Below, in pieces: positions 10,601 through 18,600 of a stretch of 64,000 nucleotides of DNA. The stretch lies in NCBI RefSeq assembly GCF_009797935.1, contig NZ_VOLC01000004.1, forward strand, positions 308,988 through 372,987. Reading direction: 5' to 3'. Made by a program: the position numbers and the translations under genes. Position 1 is the stretch's first letter; each line of letters begins with the position of its first letter. The stretch is from Lunatibacter salilacus (GTDB lineage Bacteria; Bacteroidota; Bacteroidia; Cytophagales; Cyclobacteriaceae). A model generated the notes under the pieces. The model ran no database searches, was not told the origin of the DNA, and saw only the letters and a program-made list of their open reading frames with translations.

Positions 10601-10800
10601 TGAGGGATAATGGATTAGGTCTGGAATCAAGTAAAAGAAATGAAATTTTCTTGAAGTTTAAACGTCAGCATTCCCATGTAGAGGGAAGTGGGGTAGGACT
10701 TTATTTGGTAAAGAAGTTAATGACGAATGCGGGGGGAAAAATTGAAGTAGAAAGTGAATTGGGAAAGGGATCCGTATTTCGTCTTTATTTTAAAAAGTAA
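7630..10800 (+). CDS. CheB-CheR-PAS-histidine kinase fusion protein
   Basis: A 1,056-residue signalling fusion. Residues 1-190 are a CheB methylesterase domain with catalytic Ser14 (GASAGG), His40 (IQHLSPDH) and Asp131 (GTGTDG). About 205-470 is a CheR methyltransferase (GCATGEEAYSLAI SAM-binding motif; ISCRNLLIYI). A PAS-like region and a coiled coil rich in Glu/Asn (about 635-715) follow, then a second PAS, a HisKA domain with phospho-acceptor His849 (SASHDLKGP), and a HATPase with N box DNAIKY, DNGLGLE and GSGVGLYLVKK. No CheB receiver domain, chemoreceptor or flagellar gene is nearby. Such fusions probably couple protein methylation to phosphorelay; the partner is unknown. Confidence 0.93.
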   Translation: MDQKDLYTIAIGASAGGMEAIHLLFDNTPEDGAAYVIIQHLSPDHKSFMAELLAKHSKLKIFEAENNMLIESNCVYLMPKGKNMTIKDRRLHLTDSHSNQPNKAIDIFLNSLAEDQGDKSIAVILSGTGTDGTKGIAAIKKFGGQVIVQDPESAKYNGMPNSAIQSGNVDAILIPELIPDEIIAYLKQDTLQNSFSTKISENDEKALLEILNLIEQHTPLDFTNYKRPTIIRRIVIRMTHNNLGTLEEYTDFLKKNPSEISVLTQQFLISVTKFFRDQDAFSIISEKVIPEIIESKLLVDKLKIWVVGCATGEEAYSLAILIQEYLTSMKKNLEVKIFASDIDKTALLFASKGVYGESIATDVSAERLDKFFIKQDKSYKVRDNIRKMIIFADHDIVKQPPYGKIDLISCRNLLIYINPLLQKRILASLHFCLNLGGYLFLGPSESIGELKQSFEEIDKKWKIYKNTQVALNFRNTTYSTPGLNSQWDRPSQISTPISTSLDNSLSGILTQTLLEESGYEAGVCVDGDFKIIQFFGNYEKYLLPKIFNFSLLEMLPEDLYIATSTTLRKAVKENKKEVIKGVKFSLNELICSVNIYVKPIPFEKPLIQQVILVLFSEEKERTMPDNDAEVFQMEKHSLRYLEDLNTELAETKHKLKEALNALKVSNENIDSYNEELISSNEEMQSTNEELQSVNEELQTVNNEYQLKIKELADLNDDLNNYFKGTLNGQIYVDKNLIVRKFTPSAVLQVNLKESDIGRPLGDISTNIKFSILTEDIKRVISVSNHSEKEIQTKDNKWYQMMIIPFIRQQNNEKDGAIITFNDITELKQIQEKLAKINADHGTFIYSASHDLKGPLANVSALISFLKDISDPDNRSIKDLTDLIEISIAKLKETINELSDIAKTENEINEVESVSLPDLLEEVQYSIRNKILESKVLFKVDFKVPEIPFSKKNLRSILLNILDNAIKYRSPERDLEVVLRTEETKEYVVLSVRDNGLGLESSKRNEIFLKFKRQHSHVEGSGVGLYLVKKLMTNAGGKIEVESELGKGSVFRLYFKK

Positions 10801-10802
10801 TT

Positions 10803-10884
10803 CCTTAAATCCGCATACCTTCCAGGTTTTGATGACAATCAGCTATTTGTTTAAATTAAATGGGTGAAACTTGGAAGGTTTTCT
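10803..10884. repeat. MITE-like element, copy A (right end lost)
   Basis: Left terminus CCTTAAATCCGCA at 10803-10815, then the paired arms ACCTTCCAGGTTTT and AAACTTGGAAGGTTTT around a loop of about 38 nt. It is a member of the family described at 40517-40642. The right terminal inverted repeat is absent. It lies between converging genes, where the central stem could also act as a terminator. Confidence 0.7.
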
Positions 10885-10930
10885 TTAGTGGATAAAGAAA
10901 TAATGTAGAAGATGGTAAAGCAAATCTATA

Positions 10931-11326
10931 TCATTGTTGATCGTTTTTAATTGCGTTTAATTTAGCTTTGTTCTCCAATATGGTAGGATGAAGGTCATAT
11001 GTCGGAAAAAATTCGGTTGAAAAAGCTCCCCATACGCTTCTTTCGACCGAAATGTTCAATGCTCTCAATTCACTGGCAGGTATCTTGACCGTGACTACCT
11101 GGCCTATTCCCATCATAACGTACCAAGAGACCACTTTGGCAGCTGCAGGTGGAAAGTTTTCGGTAAATCCATTTTTTTCACGTATCTCAATTAGTTCATC
11201 TATATTTTTATCCTGATGGTGCTTCAGCATGATGGTAATCATTATGCTGTCATTTTTCGTGTCTTCCTGCGCTGCGGCAATCTGGATCATCATCAAGAAT
11301 ATTACAAATAAGCTTGCTCTCTTCAT
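10931..11326 (-). CDS. Hypothetical secreted protein
   Basis: A 131-residue protein with a clear signal peptide (MKRASLFVIFLMMIQIAAAQ). The ATG at 11326 is preferred to the upstream one at 11356 because it starts exactly at this signal. The mature part of about 110 residues has alternating strands and helices, with no cysteine pair and no recognised motif. It converges on the CheB/CheR kinase gene across a MITE-like copy. Function unknown; probably periplasmic. Confidence 0.6.
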   Translation of the reverse strand: MKRASLFVIFLMMIQIAAAQEDTKNDSIMITIMLKHHQDKNIDELIEIREKNGFTENFPPAAAKVVSWYVMMGIGQVVTVKIPASELRALNISVERSVWGAFSTEFFPTYDLHPTILENKAKLNAIKNDQQ

Positions 11327-11563
11327 TTTTTCTTCGTTTATATAAGAGATAAACACAGATTGGTAGGATCAAACTGGTTGATTTGTTATGGTTTGAATCA
11401 GGTCAAACTTACAATATTTTCCTCAGGTATGAGCTGTCTAAGCAGATAATCTTAAATGGATGTTGACGAGAAATGAATCTTAATTAAAGAAATCTATAAG
11501 GTTGGCAGGGTTTTTTCATTGCTAAAAGGTTAAAGTATCAATTTATTTTCATTTTCCCATGAA

Positions 11564-12676
11564 ATGACTAAACCAAAACGAATTTTAGTTGCCTGCAATC
11601 ACCTTAAAACAGTGGGTGGCTCTGAATTATATTCCTATTACCTAATAAAATCCCTTCTTGAAAATGGACACCATGTCGAATACTTTACCTTCAACCTCGG
11701 CATGGTTTCATCCAAAATCGAACTGGATTTAAATGTTGGTTTTAAGTCTGATAACCACTATGATTTAATTCTGGCAAGCCATCAGACCACAGTTAATTAT
11801 CTTTTTGGGCAGGGCCCTATCCTTCAGATCTGTCATGGGCCAATTCCGGATTTGGAACAGCCTTCCCCTTTGGCGGATTTTCATATTTCGGTGTCTGAGG
11901 AAGTTGCCTCTCACCTGAAAGACAAGGGGTATTCTTCTACCGTAATTCTAAACGGAATTGATTTGGAAGTTCTCAAACCGAGGAGATCACTGAATAAGCG
12001 ACCAAAGAAGATTCTTTCGCTTTGTCAAAGTAGAGAAGCCAATACGCTGATAGCTGCCATTTGTGAAGAGGAAGACTTAGAATTTAATTCCATAAATAAA
12101 CATACCAATCCTAAATTTGAAATTTCCAATGAAATCAATGATGTAGATTTGGTTATTGGAATTGGTCGTTCTGCTTATGATGCGATGGCGTGCGGAAGAC
12201 CATGTATTCTTTTTGACAAACGTTCGTACAACGGTAGCTTGGGAGATGGATACCTGTTTCCAAATAAATTCCGGAACTTTTCCAAATACAATTGTTCCGG
12301 GCGATTTTCCAAGCGTTCTTTTACCCGCAGGGATTTAGTCAATGAGATAAAAAAATACAATTCAGATCATGGAAAACAATTACGGGAGATTGCCACCGAG
12401 GAGCTGAACCAAAGCCATGTTAGTAAGGAGCTTGTGGAAATCGGCAAGAATTTATCTGGATGGAGTCATCGGAAACACTATCTGAAAATCATCATGAATT
12501 ATTATCGATTCCAAGAATATTTCTCAACTGTAAAACGCTCATTTCGGGCAAAAATGAAGGAGGATTTTCTGTCCGGGATTTCTACGAAAGCAATCAAAGC
12601 AGCCATTGATAAAGAGAACTTTATATTGCCGCTTAGGTTTAGCCTTTATCTTTATTGGCTTCAATTAAAAAAATAA
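11564..12676 (+). CDS. Glycosyltransferase, GT4-like (GT-B fold)
   Basis: A 370-residue protein with no signal peptide or membrane segment. The N-terminal Rossmann half opens KRILVACNHLKTVGGSELYSYYL, the glycine-rich acceptor-side loop of GT-B enzymes. The C-terminal half carries GIGRSAYDAMACGRPCILFDKR at the place of the donor-binding E/D-x-MA-x-G-x-P signature of GT4. The last 90 residues are basic and may touch the membrane. It would move a sugar from a nucleotide donor to a lipid or polysaccharide acceptor. No other glycan genes are adjacent, so the acceptor is unknown. Confidence 0.75.
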   Translation: MTKPKRILVACNHLKTVGGSELYSYYLIKSLLENGHHVEYFTFNLGMVSSKIELDLNVGFKSDNHYDLILASHQTTVNYLFGQGPILQICHGPIPDLEQPSPLADFHISVSEEVASHLKDKGYSSTVILNGIDLEVLKPRRSLNKRPKKILSLCQSREANTLIAAICEEEDLEFNSINKHTNPKFEISNEINDVDLVIGIGRSAYDAMACGRPCILFDKRSYNGSLGDGYLFPNKFRNFSKYNCSGRFSKRSFTRRDLVNEIKKYNSDHGKQLREIATEELNQSHVSKELVEIGKNLSGWSHRKHYLKIIMNYYRFQEYFSTVKRSFRAKMKEDFLSGISTKAIKAAIDKENFILPLRFSLYLYWLQLKK

Positions 12677-12776
12677 AACTAAGGATTTGTTCTGCAATTA
12701 TTAATTGTGGTTACTTCGATGGAAGTAACCCACTGGCAATATGTATTTGGGGTTTGTTTTTCGTAAATTAGCCCTG

Positions 12777-13574
12777 ATGAATGAAAAAACATACACCTTG
12801 ATTACAGGTGCCAGTATGGGAATCGGTAGGGCCTTCGCATTGGAATGTGCTTCCAGAGATATGAACCTAATTCTGGTTGCACTTCCTGACCAAGTTTTGG
12901 AACAAGTAAAAAATGAGATTCTTTCGGAAAACAGCGTGGATGTATGGATTTTTGGCGTTGATCTCACCAAGGAGGGTGGGGTATTTTCCCTTTTTAATTT
13001 TTGCAGTGAAAAAGCGTTTCGAATTAACATGTTGATCAATAACGCCGGAATGGGAGCTGGGGGCAAATTTGAGAATTTACCCTTGGATAAATATTTAAAC
13101 ATCATTGACTTAAATAACAAAGTGCTTGTGCAAATGACACATTATTTTTTACCTGTCATAAAGCGTGAAAAGAAAGGGTTTATATTAAATATGAGTAGCA
13201 TGGAAGCCACCTTACCGCTACCCTATAAGGCAGTGTATACCGCCTCCAAGAGTTTTGTGTATGCGTTTTCTCTGGCTATACGTGAAGAATTGGCAAGTGA
13301 GGGTAAAGTAGAAGTGTCCGTAGTATGCCCCGGCCCTGTAGTGACTAACCCGGAGGCACTCAAAAGAATGAAGGCTCATGGTGCCCGTGGCAAGATGGTG
13401 GCCCAAATGCCAGAACAGGTGGCAGCCATGGCAATTAGAAATCTATTAAAAGGGAAACGCGTTACTATTCCCGGAAAGTTAAACTGGGCACTTGTCAAAG
13501 TTGGAAAAATGTTGCCTACGAACCTTAAGATGAATCTATTGGAACGTCTCTTTAGAGTATATCGAGATCATTAA
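12777..13574 (+). CDS. Short-chain dehydrogenase/reductase
   Basis: A 265-residue classical SDR. It has the TGASMGIG cofactor loop, NNAGMG, catalytic Ser in NMSSMEA and the Y-T-A-S-K active-site pair, then the PGPVVT segment after the active site. ATG at 12777 is preferred to 12741 because the domain begins only there. The C-terminal extension of about 50 residues resembles SDRs acting on membrane-associated acyl or sterol-like substrates, but this is only suggestive. It follows the glycosyltransferase by 100 nt. Confidence 0.88.
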   Translation: MNEKTYTLITGASMGIGRAFALECASRDMNLILVALPDQVLEQVKNEILSENSVDVWIFGVDLTKEGGVFSLFNFCSEKAFRINMLINNAGMGAGGKFENLPLDKYLNIIDLNNKVLVQMTHYFLPVIKREKKGFILNMSSMEATLPLPYKAVYTASKSFVYAFSLAIREELASEGKVEVSVVCPGPVVTNPEALKRMKAHGARGKMVAQMPEQVAAMAIRNLLKGKRVTIPGKLNWALVKVGKMLPTNLKMNLLERLFRVYRDH

Positions 13575-13606
13575 TTTTCCTTAGGTCTAGATGATACTTC
13601 GGTACA

Positions 13607-14509
13607 TTAATGCATCGCTTTAAATCCAGGTTCATATATCAGTCGGGCGAAAGAACTTAACCCCCTGTTTTCCCGGTTTAATGGAATACCGCTGACGATA
13701 CCGATCATCAAATTTTCCGAAAGTCCAATACGCATTTGGGGTCTCAATACGCTGTAGATTTTTCCATGGACAACCTCCTGGTTTAATTCCATACCTATAA
13801 AATTTCTAGTACCGGAGATCATATAATGAAAGTTGGTGTTGATTTCATAGACATGTTCCCAATTGGGTGAATCAAACTCCTTTATTAGCCGGGGGCCGGT
13901 ATAAATCAGTGTGTGATAATTGAGCCCCCATCGCTTGGCAAGGACAAAAAACGGATTGTAGCTATTGCCTTTAAATAAGTCATCACTTCGCATCATATTT
14001 AAATCCACCAATTTAAATTCATGGATATAACCTAGAGCCATGCTGGTATTCAATTTTTCAGAAACAAAGAAAGACCACTGGGCAGCGACTTTTATGCTTT
14101 CCAAACGGCTGGATGGTCTTTGCATAGTGGGATCCGCCGAGGAAGGTCCGTAAAAAGTCAGCGGAAGTTCTATTTCTAATCCCAACCTGTCAATGGGCGC
14201 CCATTCATACTCGACTAAAGCTTCGTACTCATCAAAATTCCGGTCAGTTTTCATACCGAATCCGTAGTTCCATTCTTTTTCCCCTTTTCTTGCTCCCAAG
14301 TCCCGAATCAAGTCAATATAAAGAGGTTCCGCATGAAGGACCTTGGCTTTTAAGCCGGGTCGGTTTTCAATTTCACCTATAAATACACTGTCAAGGTAAA
14401 TATTGTCCAGCCTTATTGTGGTGTCATTTTCTGTTTGGGCTATTCCTAAGATAGGGAAAAATCCTATCAAAAGGATAAAAAGTTCTTTTTTGAAAATCTG
14501 AAAGTGCAT
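13607..14509 (-). CDS. HAEPLYID-type outer-membrane protein
   Basis: A 300-residue secreted protein with signal peptide (MHFQIFKKELFILLIGFFPILGIAQ). ATG at 14509 is chosen over 14599 because it places the signal at the N terminus and removes the overlap with the upstream gene. It carries LHAEPLYIDLIRDLGARKGE, the motif by which this Bacteroidota family is named, followed by amphipathic strands typical of an outer-membrane barrel. It lies 76 nt downstream of the PorP-like gene and may share its transcript. Function unknown. Confidence 0.75.
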   Translation of the reverse strand: MHFQIFKKELFILLIGFFPILGIAQTENDTTIRLDNIYLDSVFIGEIENRPGLKAKVLHAEPLYIDLIRDLGARKGEKEWNYGFGMKTDRNFDEYEALVEYEWAPIDRLGLEIELPLTFYGPSSADPTMQRPSSRLESIKVAAQWSFFVSEKLNTSMALGYIHEFKLVDLNMMRSDDLFKGNSYNPFFVLAKRWGLNYHTLIYTGPRLIKEFDSPNWEHVYEINTNFHYMISGTRNFIGMELNQEVVHGKIYSVLRPQMRIGLSENLMIGIVSGIPLNRENRGLSSFARLIYEPGFKAMH

Positions 14510-14585
14510 TTCCGGATAATTTTTTCTTTTTAAAAGTTCAAAGCTACAATAAAAATGGGATGTGTCTAATAATGGCTTTTGATTT

Positions 14586-15626
14586 TTAATGGAAGACACA
14601 TTTTAATATGGTATCCCGGTTGTTTTTTCTGCGCGGATCCCCGGTAAACCAAGAATATCGAACTGAAATCTCATGTGCACCCTGCGTGCTGCTTCCAAAC
14701 TGGGAAAGAATGGTATCGTAACTATACCCGATGGTCACGCCTGAATCAAGTGCCACCCCAAGTAAACCTACTAGGGTAGCTTGGTAAGGTAAATCCGAAA
14801 AACTGCTTATTCCACGATATCCTAGTCCTAGTATAAATTGGGTGTATTGCCATTGGGAATTAAGGTCTATCTGCTTAAATGGACCTTGTTGCTTGTAGTT
14901 GGCGGAAACGGTTAAATAATTTTCTGGAAGGTTACTCCTTGTATTCCAACCATAAAGGTCAAACATATAACCGCCATGAACACTCCATCTAACCGGTAAT
15001 CGGCTATCAGCATTGTCCTCAAAAAAGGTAATTTGTGGCCTTGTAACATGATGGGCACTTCCTCCCAACCAAAAATCATCCGTAACCAGCAATGTTCCAA
15101 ACGATACGTCAAAGTAATTCACCGGTTCTTGAAGCGGCAAAGCGTCAAGAGTCACCGGAGAGATTGATCGGTCAAACAGGTTAATCTGATCTCCAAAGAC
15201 TAGGTGGTCTAGCGCGGCGTTTCTCATGACGTAGGATGCCTGACCGCCAAACTTTAAATCAATATTTCTCCCATATCTATTATTTGATTCCGATAATTTC
15301 AGGTTGTAGGCATATTGCAGGCTGATGTCGGTAAATTTCAGTTTCATATGCGTTTCTTCAAACGAATTGATGGAAAGGCCCGCACCGCTGTTGTAGCCTC
15401 GGAAATAATGGTCTATGTAGGCAGAATAGGAATTGAAATCATAACCCAGACCAGGCCATTGTTTGCGGTAATTTGCCCCGATCCGGGATAATTCCGTGGA
15501 ACCGGCAAAAGCGGGATTTAATTGTAGAGGGGCGGCGTAAAACTGGGAGAAATGAAAATCTTGGGCATCCGTTGAAGAAAGCCAGCCAAATAAAAAAAGC
15601 AAGATCGTCCAATGTTTTTTCATCAT
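14586..15626 (-). CDS. PorP/SprF family type IX secretion membrane protein
   Basis: A 346-residue outer-membrane protein with signal peptide (MMKKHWTILLFLFGWLSSTDAQ) and the PorP/SprF hallmark HFSQFYAAPLQLNPAFAG at the mature N terminus, then a barrel with repeated aromatic strands. Paralogues of PorP/SprF are typically encoded just after a large type-B cargo protein and help its export or surface anchoring. Exactly that occurs here: its ATG overlaps the stop of the 1,909-residue SprB-repeat gene by four bases (15623-15626), which suggests translational coupling. Confidence 0.93.
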   Translation of the reverse strand: MMKKHWTILLFLFGWLSSTDAQDFHFSQFYAAPLQLNPAFAGSTELSRIGANYRKQWPGLGYDFNSYSAYIDHYFRGYNSGAGLSINSFEETHMKLKFTDISLQYAYNLKLSESNNRYGRNIDLKFGGQASYVMRNAALDHLVFGDQINLFDRSISPVTLDALPLQEPVNYFDVSFGTLLVTDDFWLGGSAHHVTRPQITFFEDNADSRLPVRWSVHGGYMFDLYGWNTRSNLPENYLTVSANYKQQGPFKQIDLNSQWQYTQFILGLGYRGISSFSDLPYQATLVGLLGVALDSGVTIGYSYDTILSQFGSSTQGAHEISVRYSWFTGDPRRKNNRDTILKCVFH

Positions 15627-18600
15627 TTCATTAATAAAAACACCCCGTTTTTGGTGAAAAATCTTCCATCCAATGTATGATAGGAAACTTGATATACATA
15701 ATTTCCAACTTGGGCATCATCTCCGTTTAACCTCCCATCCCAGCCAATAGACTGCAATTCGTCTGAATGGAAAACCACTTCACCCCATTTGTTGACAACA
15801 CGAAAGTTAATGTCCGCAATTTGTAGAAACTTAGGGAAGAAATAATCATTCATTCCATCGCCGTTGGGGCTAAATACATTTGGAACCTCAAGAAAATGAT
15901 CCCATATCTCAATCTCAAAATTCCGAGCCTGCTCACATCCATACAAATCAACAACTCGAAGGGTCACCGTATAGGTACCTTCTTCTTGATATCTATGAAT
16001 AGGACTTTCTTCCATGCTAGCATTTCCGTCCCCAAAATCCCAATAATAGGATAGGATATTACCACTGCTGCGGTTGATAAATTCAATGTCCAAGTTTACT
16101 AAATGTGCCCCATAATCCAATAATGATTGCGACCTGAACTCACCGTCAAATAATACCTTGTTATTGTCAACTTCGAATGTTTCTGAGTATTCGCAGCCTG
16201 CAGCATCCTTCACGGTAAGGAAATATAGTCCGGGTTCTTCGGTGCTCATCTGGTAACCGTTACTACTAATATCACCATGGCTCCAATTGATTGTATAAGG
16301 GGCAACTCCGCCATCTATTTTTATATCAAAAACATCACGTATGTTTCTAGGTTCACATTGGATCTCCTGATAGGTGATATGGGAAACCTGAATGGGTTGG
16401 GGTCTTCTTACCTGAAACCGCTGGGTGGAAAAACAACCCGACTGGTCAGTGACATTCACCGAATACCAGCCTGAGGTTAAGTTAGTCAAATCCTCCGTAC
16501 TTTCCCCGTTGGACCACTCATAAATATATGGGGGTGAACCTCCGGATACAGTCAAATTGATGCTTCCACTCTGCCCATCTGTACATTCCAATGCATCATC
16601 TACGATACCGACCGCAATTAGAATTTCCGGCTCATTGATGAAAAATGTCCTCCGAAATTCGCAGCCCGCCCCTTCGACTATGGTAACACTATACTCCCCA
16701 GGGCCTAGGTTGAATATGGCGGCTTGCTCCGGGCCATGATCCCAAAGGGCCCTTACAGGTGCCTGACCTCCAACAAGGTTAAGGTTTATACTACCGTTAT
16801 TTTCTCCAAAACAGCTAATCTGAATTACTTCAGGGTTAATGTCAAAAACCGGAACTTCTTCTATGCTAACTGATTCTATGACCACACATGCATTAGCGTC
16901 AGTGACAGTTATTTCATAAAGTCCGGGTCCAATGCCTATAAGGTTTGATTGAATGCTGCCAAAATTCCAACTGATTTGATACGGTGGGACGCCACCGGTA
17001 ATCTCTGAAGTAATGGATCCGTCATTGGCGTTATAACAGCTGACTTCCGTAGAAGTTAGGACAACTTCCAATGGAGTAGGAGGTTCATTGATGCTAATAT
17101 CAGTAAGCACAATTGCGCACCCGTTGATGTCGGTTACGGTAACCTCATAATTTCCAGCTAAGAGGGTGGTTGGGTTTTGGCCCAACTCATTAATTTCATT
17201 TCCATTGCGGCGCCAAGAAAATAGATAATCAGGTGATGCCCCACCGGAGACCTCCAAGGTAACACCTCCCGTAGGCTCACCAGAGCAAAGCACATCAACC
17301 GTTCCCATTACCCCTGCCTCCAGTAACGGCGGTTCGGTAAGCGCATAGGTTTCGGTGACAAAACATCCATTTTCATCTTCTAAGAGTAAATTATAAATGC
17401 CTGGTTCCAAGTTGTCTATTCGGCTTTCTGTGGCAGTAAATCCGTTTGGCCCGGACCATGCGATGGAGTATTCAGACGTGCCGCCACTCGGAGATATAGA
17501 AATATACCCGTCACTGCCTCCGTAACAACTGATGCCAAATCCATTATAATCCGAAACGTTTTCATTGAGGGCGAGCTGGTCGGGTTCAGTGATTTCCAAT
17601 TCACCTGTGGAAATAGCACAGCCATTGGTGTCGGTGATCGTAAGCTCATACATCCCAAGGCCTATGTTTTCGATCTTCGATGTAGCAGCTGTGAAACCAT
17701 TGGGGCCTGTCCATTCATAAACATAATCGCCACTTCCTCCCGTAAGTATCACTTCAATATGTCCATCCTGGGCTCCATAGCAGGAAATTTCAAACCCGTT
17801 ATAATCGGATATGTTAATAGCAGAAATGGTGACACCCGATTCTGGCTGGGTTATTTCTATTCCACTTAACTGTTCGGTACAACCGTTGGCGTCAACGACA
17901 GTCAATTCATAGAAGCCGGCAGGAAGGTTTCCAAACACCCACTCAGTGGCTGGTATTTCCTCCGCAGTCCCCGCACTACCAAGTTCAGCACCTGTTTCTT
18001 GAATATAGTAATTGTATGGTGAAGTGGAAGGTCTGCTGACACTTACATGGACTTCTCCAGTAGACTGCCCAAAACAAAGCACATTTACCCGCTGTTCCTC
18101 CAATTCAGATATTTCAAGGCCTTCCGGCTCTGTGATGACATATTCACGGGTGATTGTACACCCATTTGCATCTTGAATAATTACCTCATAGGTCCCTGCT
18201 GCGATGCCTTCAAGGTCTTTGCTCGTACTGGTAAAACCATTCGTACCTGTCCACAAAAATGTATAATCCAGATTTCCCCCGGTAGGAAATAGGCGGATGT
18301 ACCCGTCAGCACCTCCGTTACAGGTGATTTGAAATCCGTTGTAATCAGAAACCGCATCATCCAAGGCCAGCACTTCCGGTTCTTCCAATATAAAGGTTCT
18401 ATTGAGTTCACATCCACTTTCATCGGCAATTTGAAGCATATAGGTCCCAGGACCCAAATTTTCCAGGTTTTGATCGATGGAAGTATATCCCTCGGGTCCG
18501 GTCCAGCTGTAGGTTACCTCCCCCTGATTTCCTGTAAGTTCATAATGTATGCTTCCATCCGCCGCACCGAAGCATGAAATCTGGAAACCGTTATACTCTG

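Noticed and set aside
7630..10800. Possibility that the CheB/CheR/kinase protein marks a chemotaxis or flagellar operon
   Set aside because: No chemoreceptor, CheA, CheW, CheY or flagellar gene is in the surrounding 20 kb; such fusions also occur outside chemotaxis.
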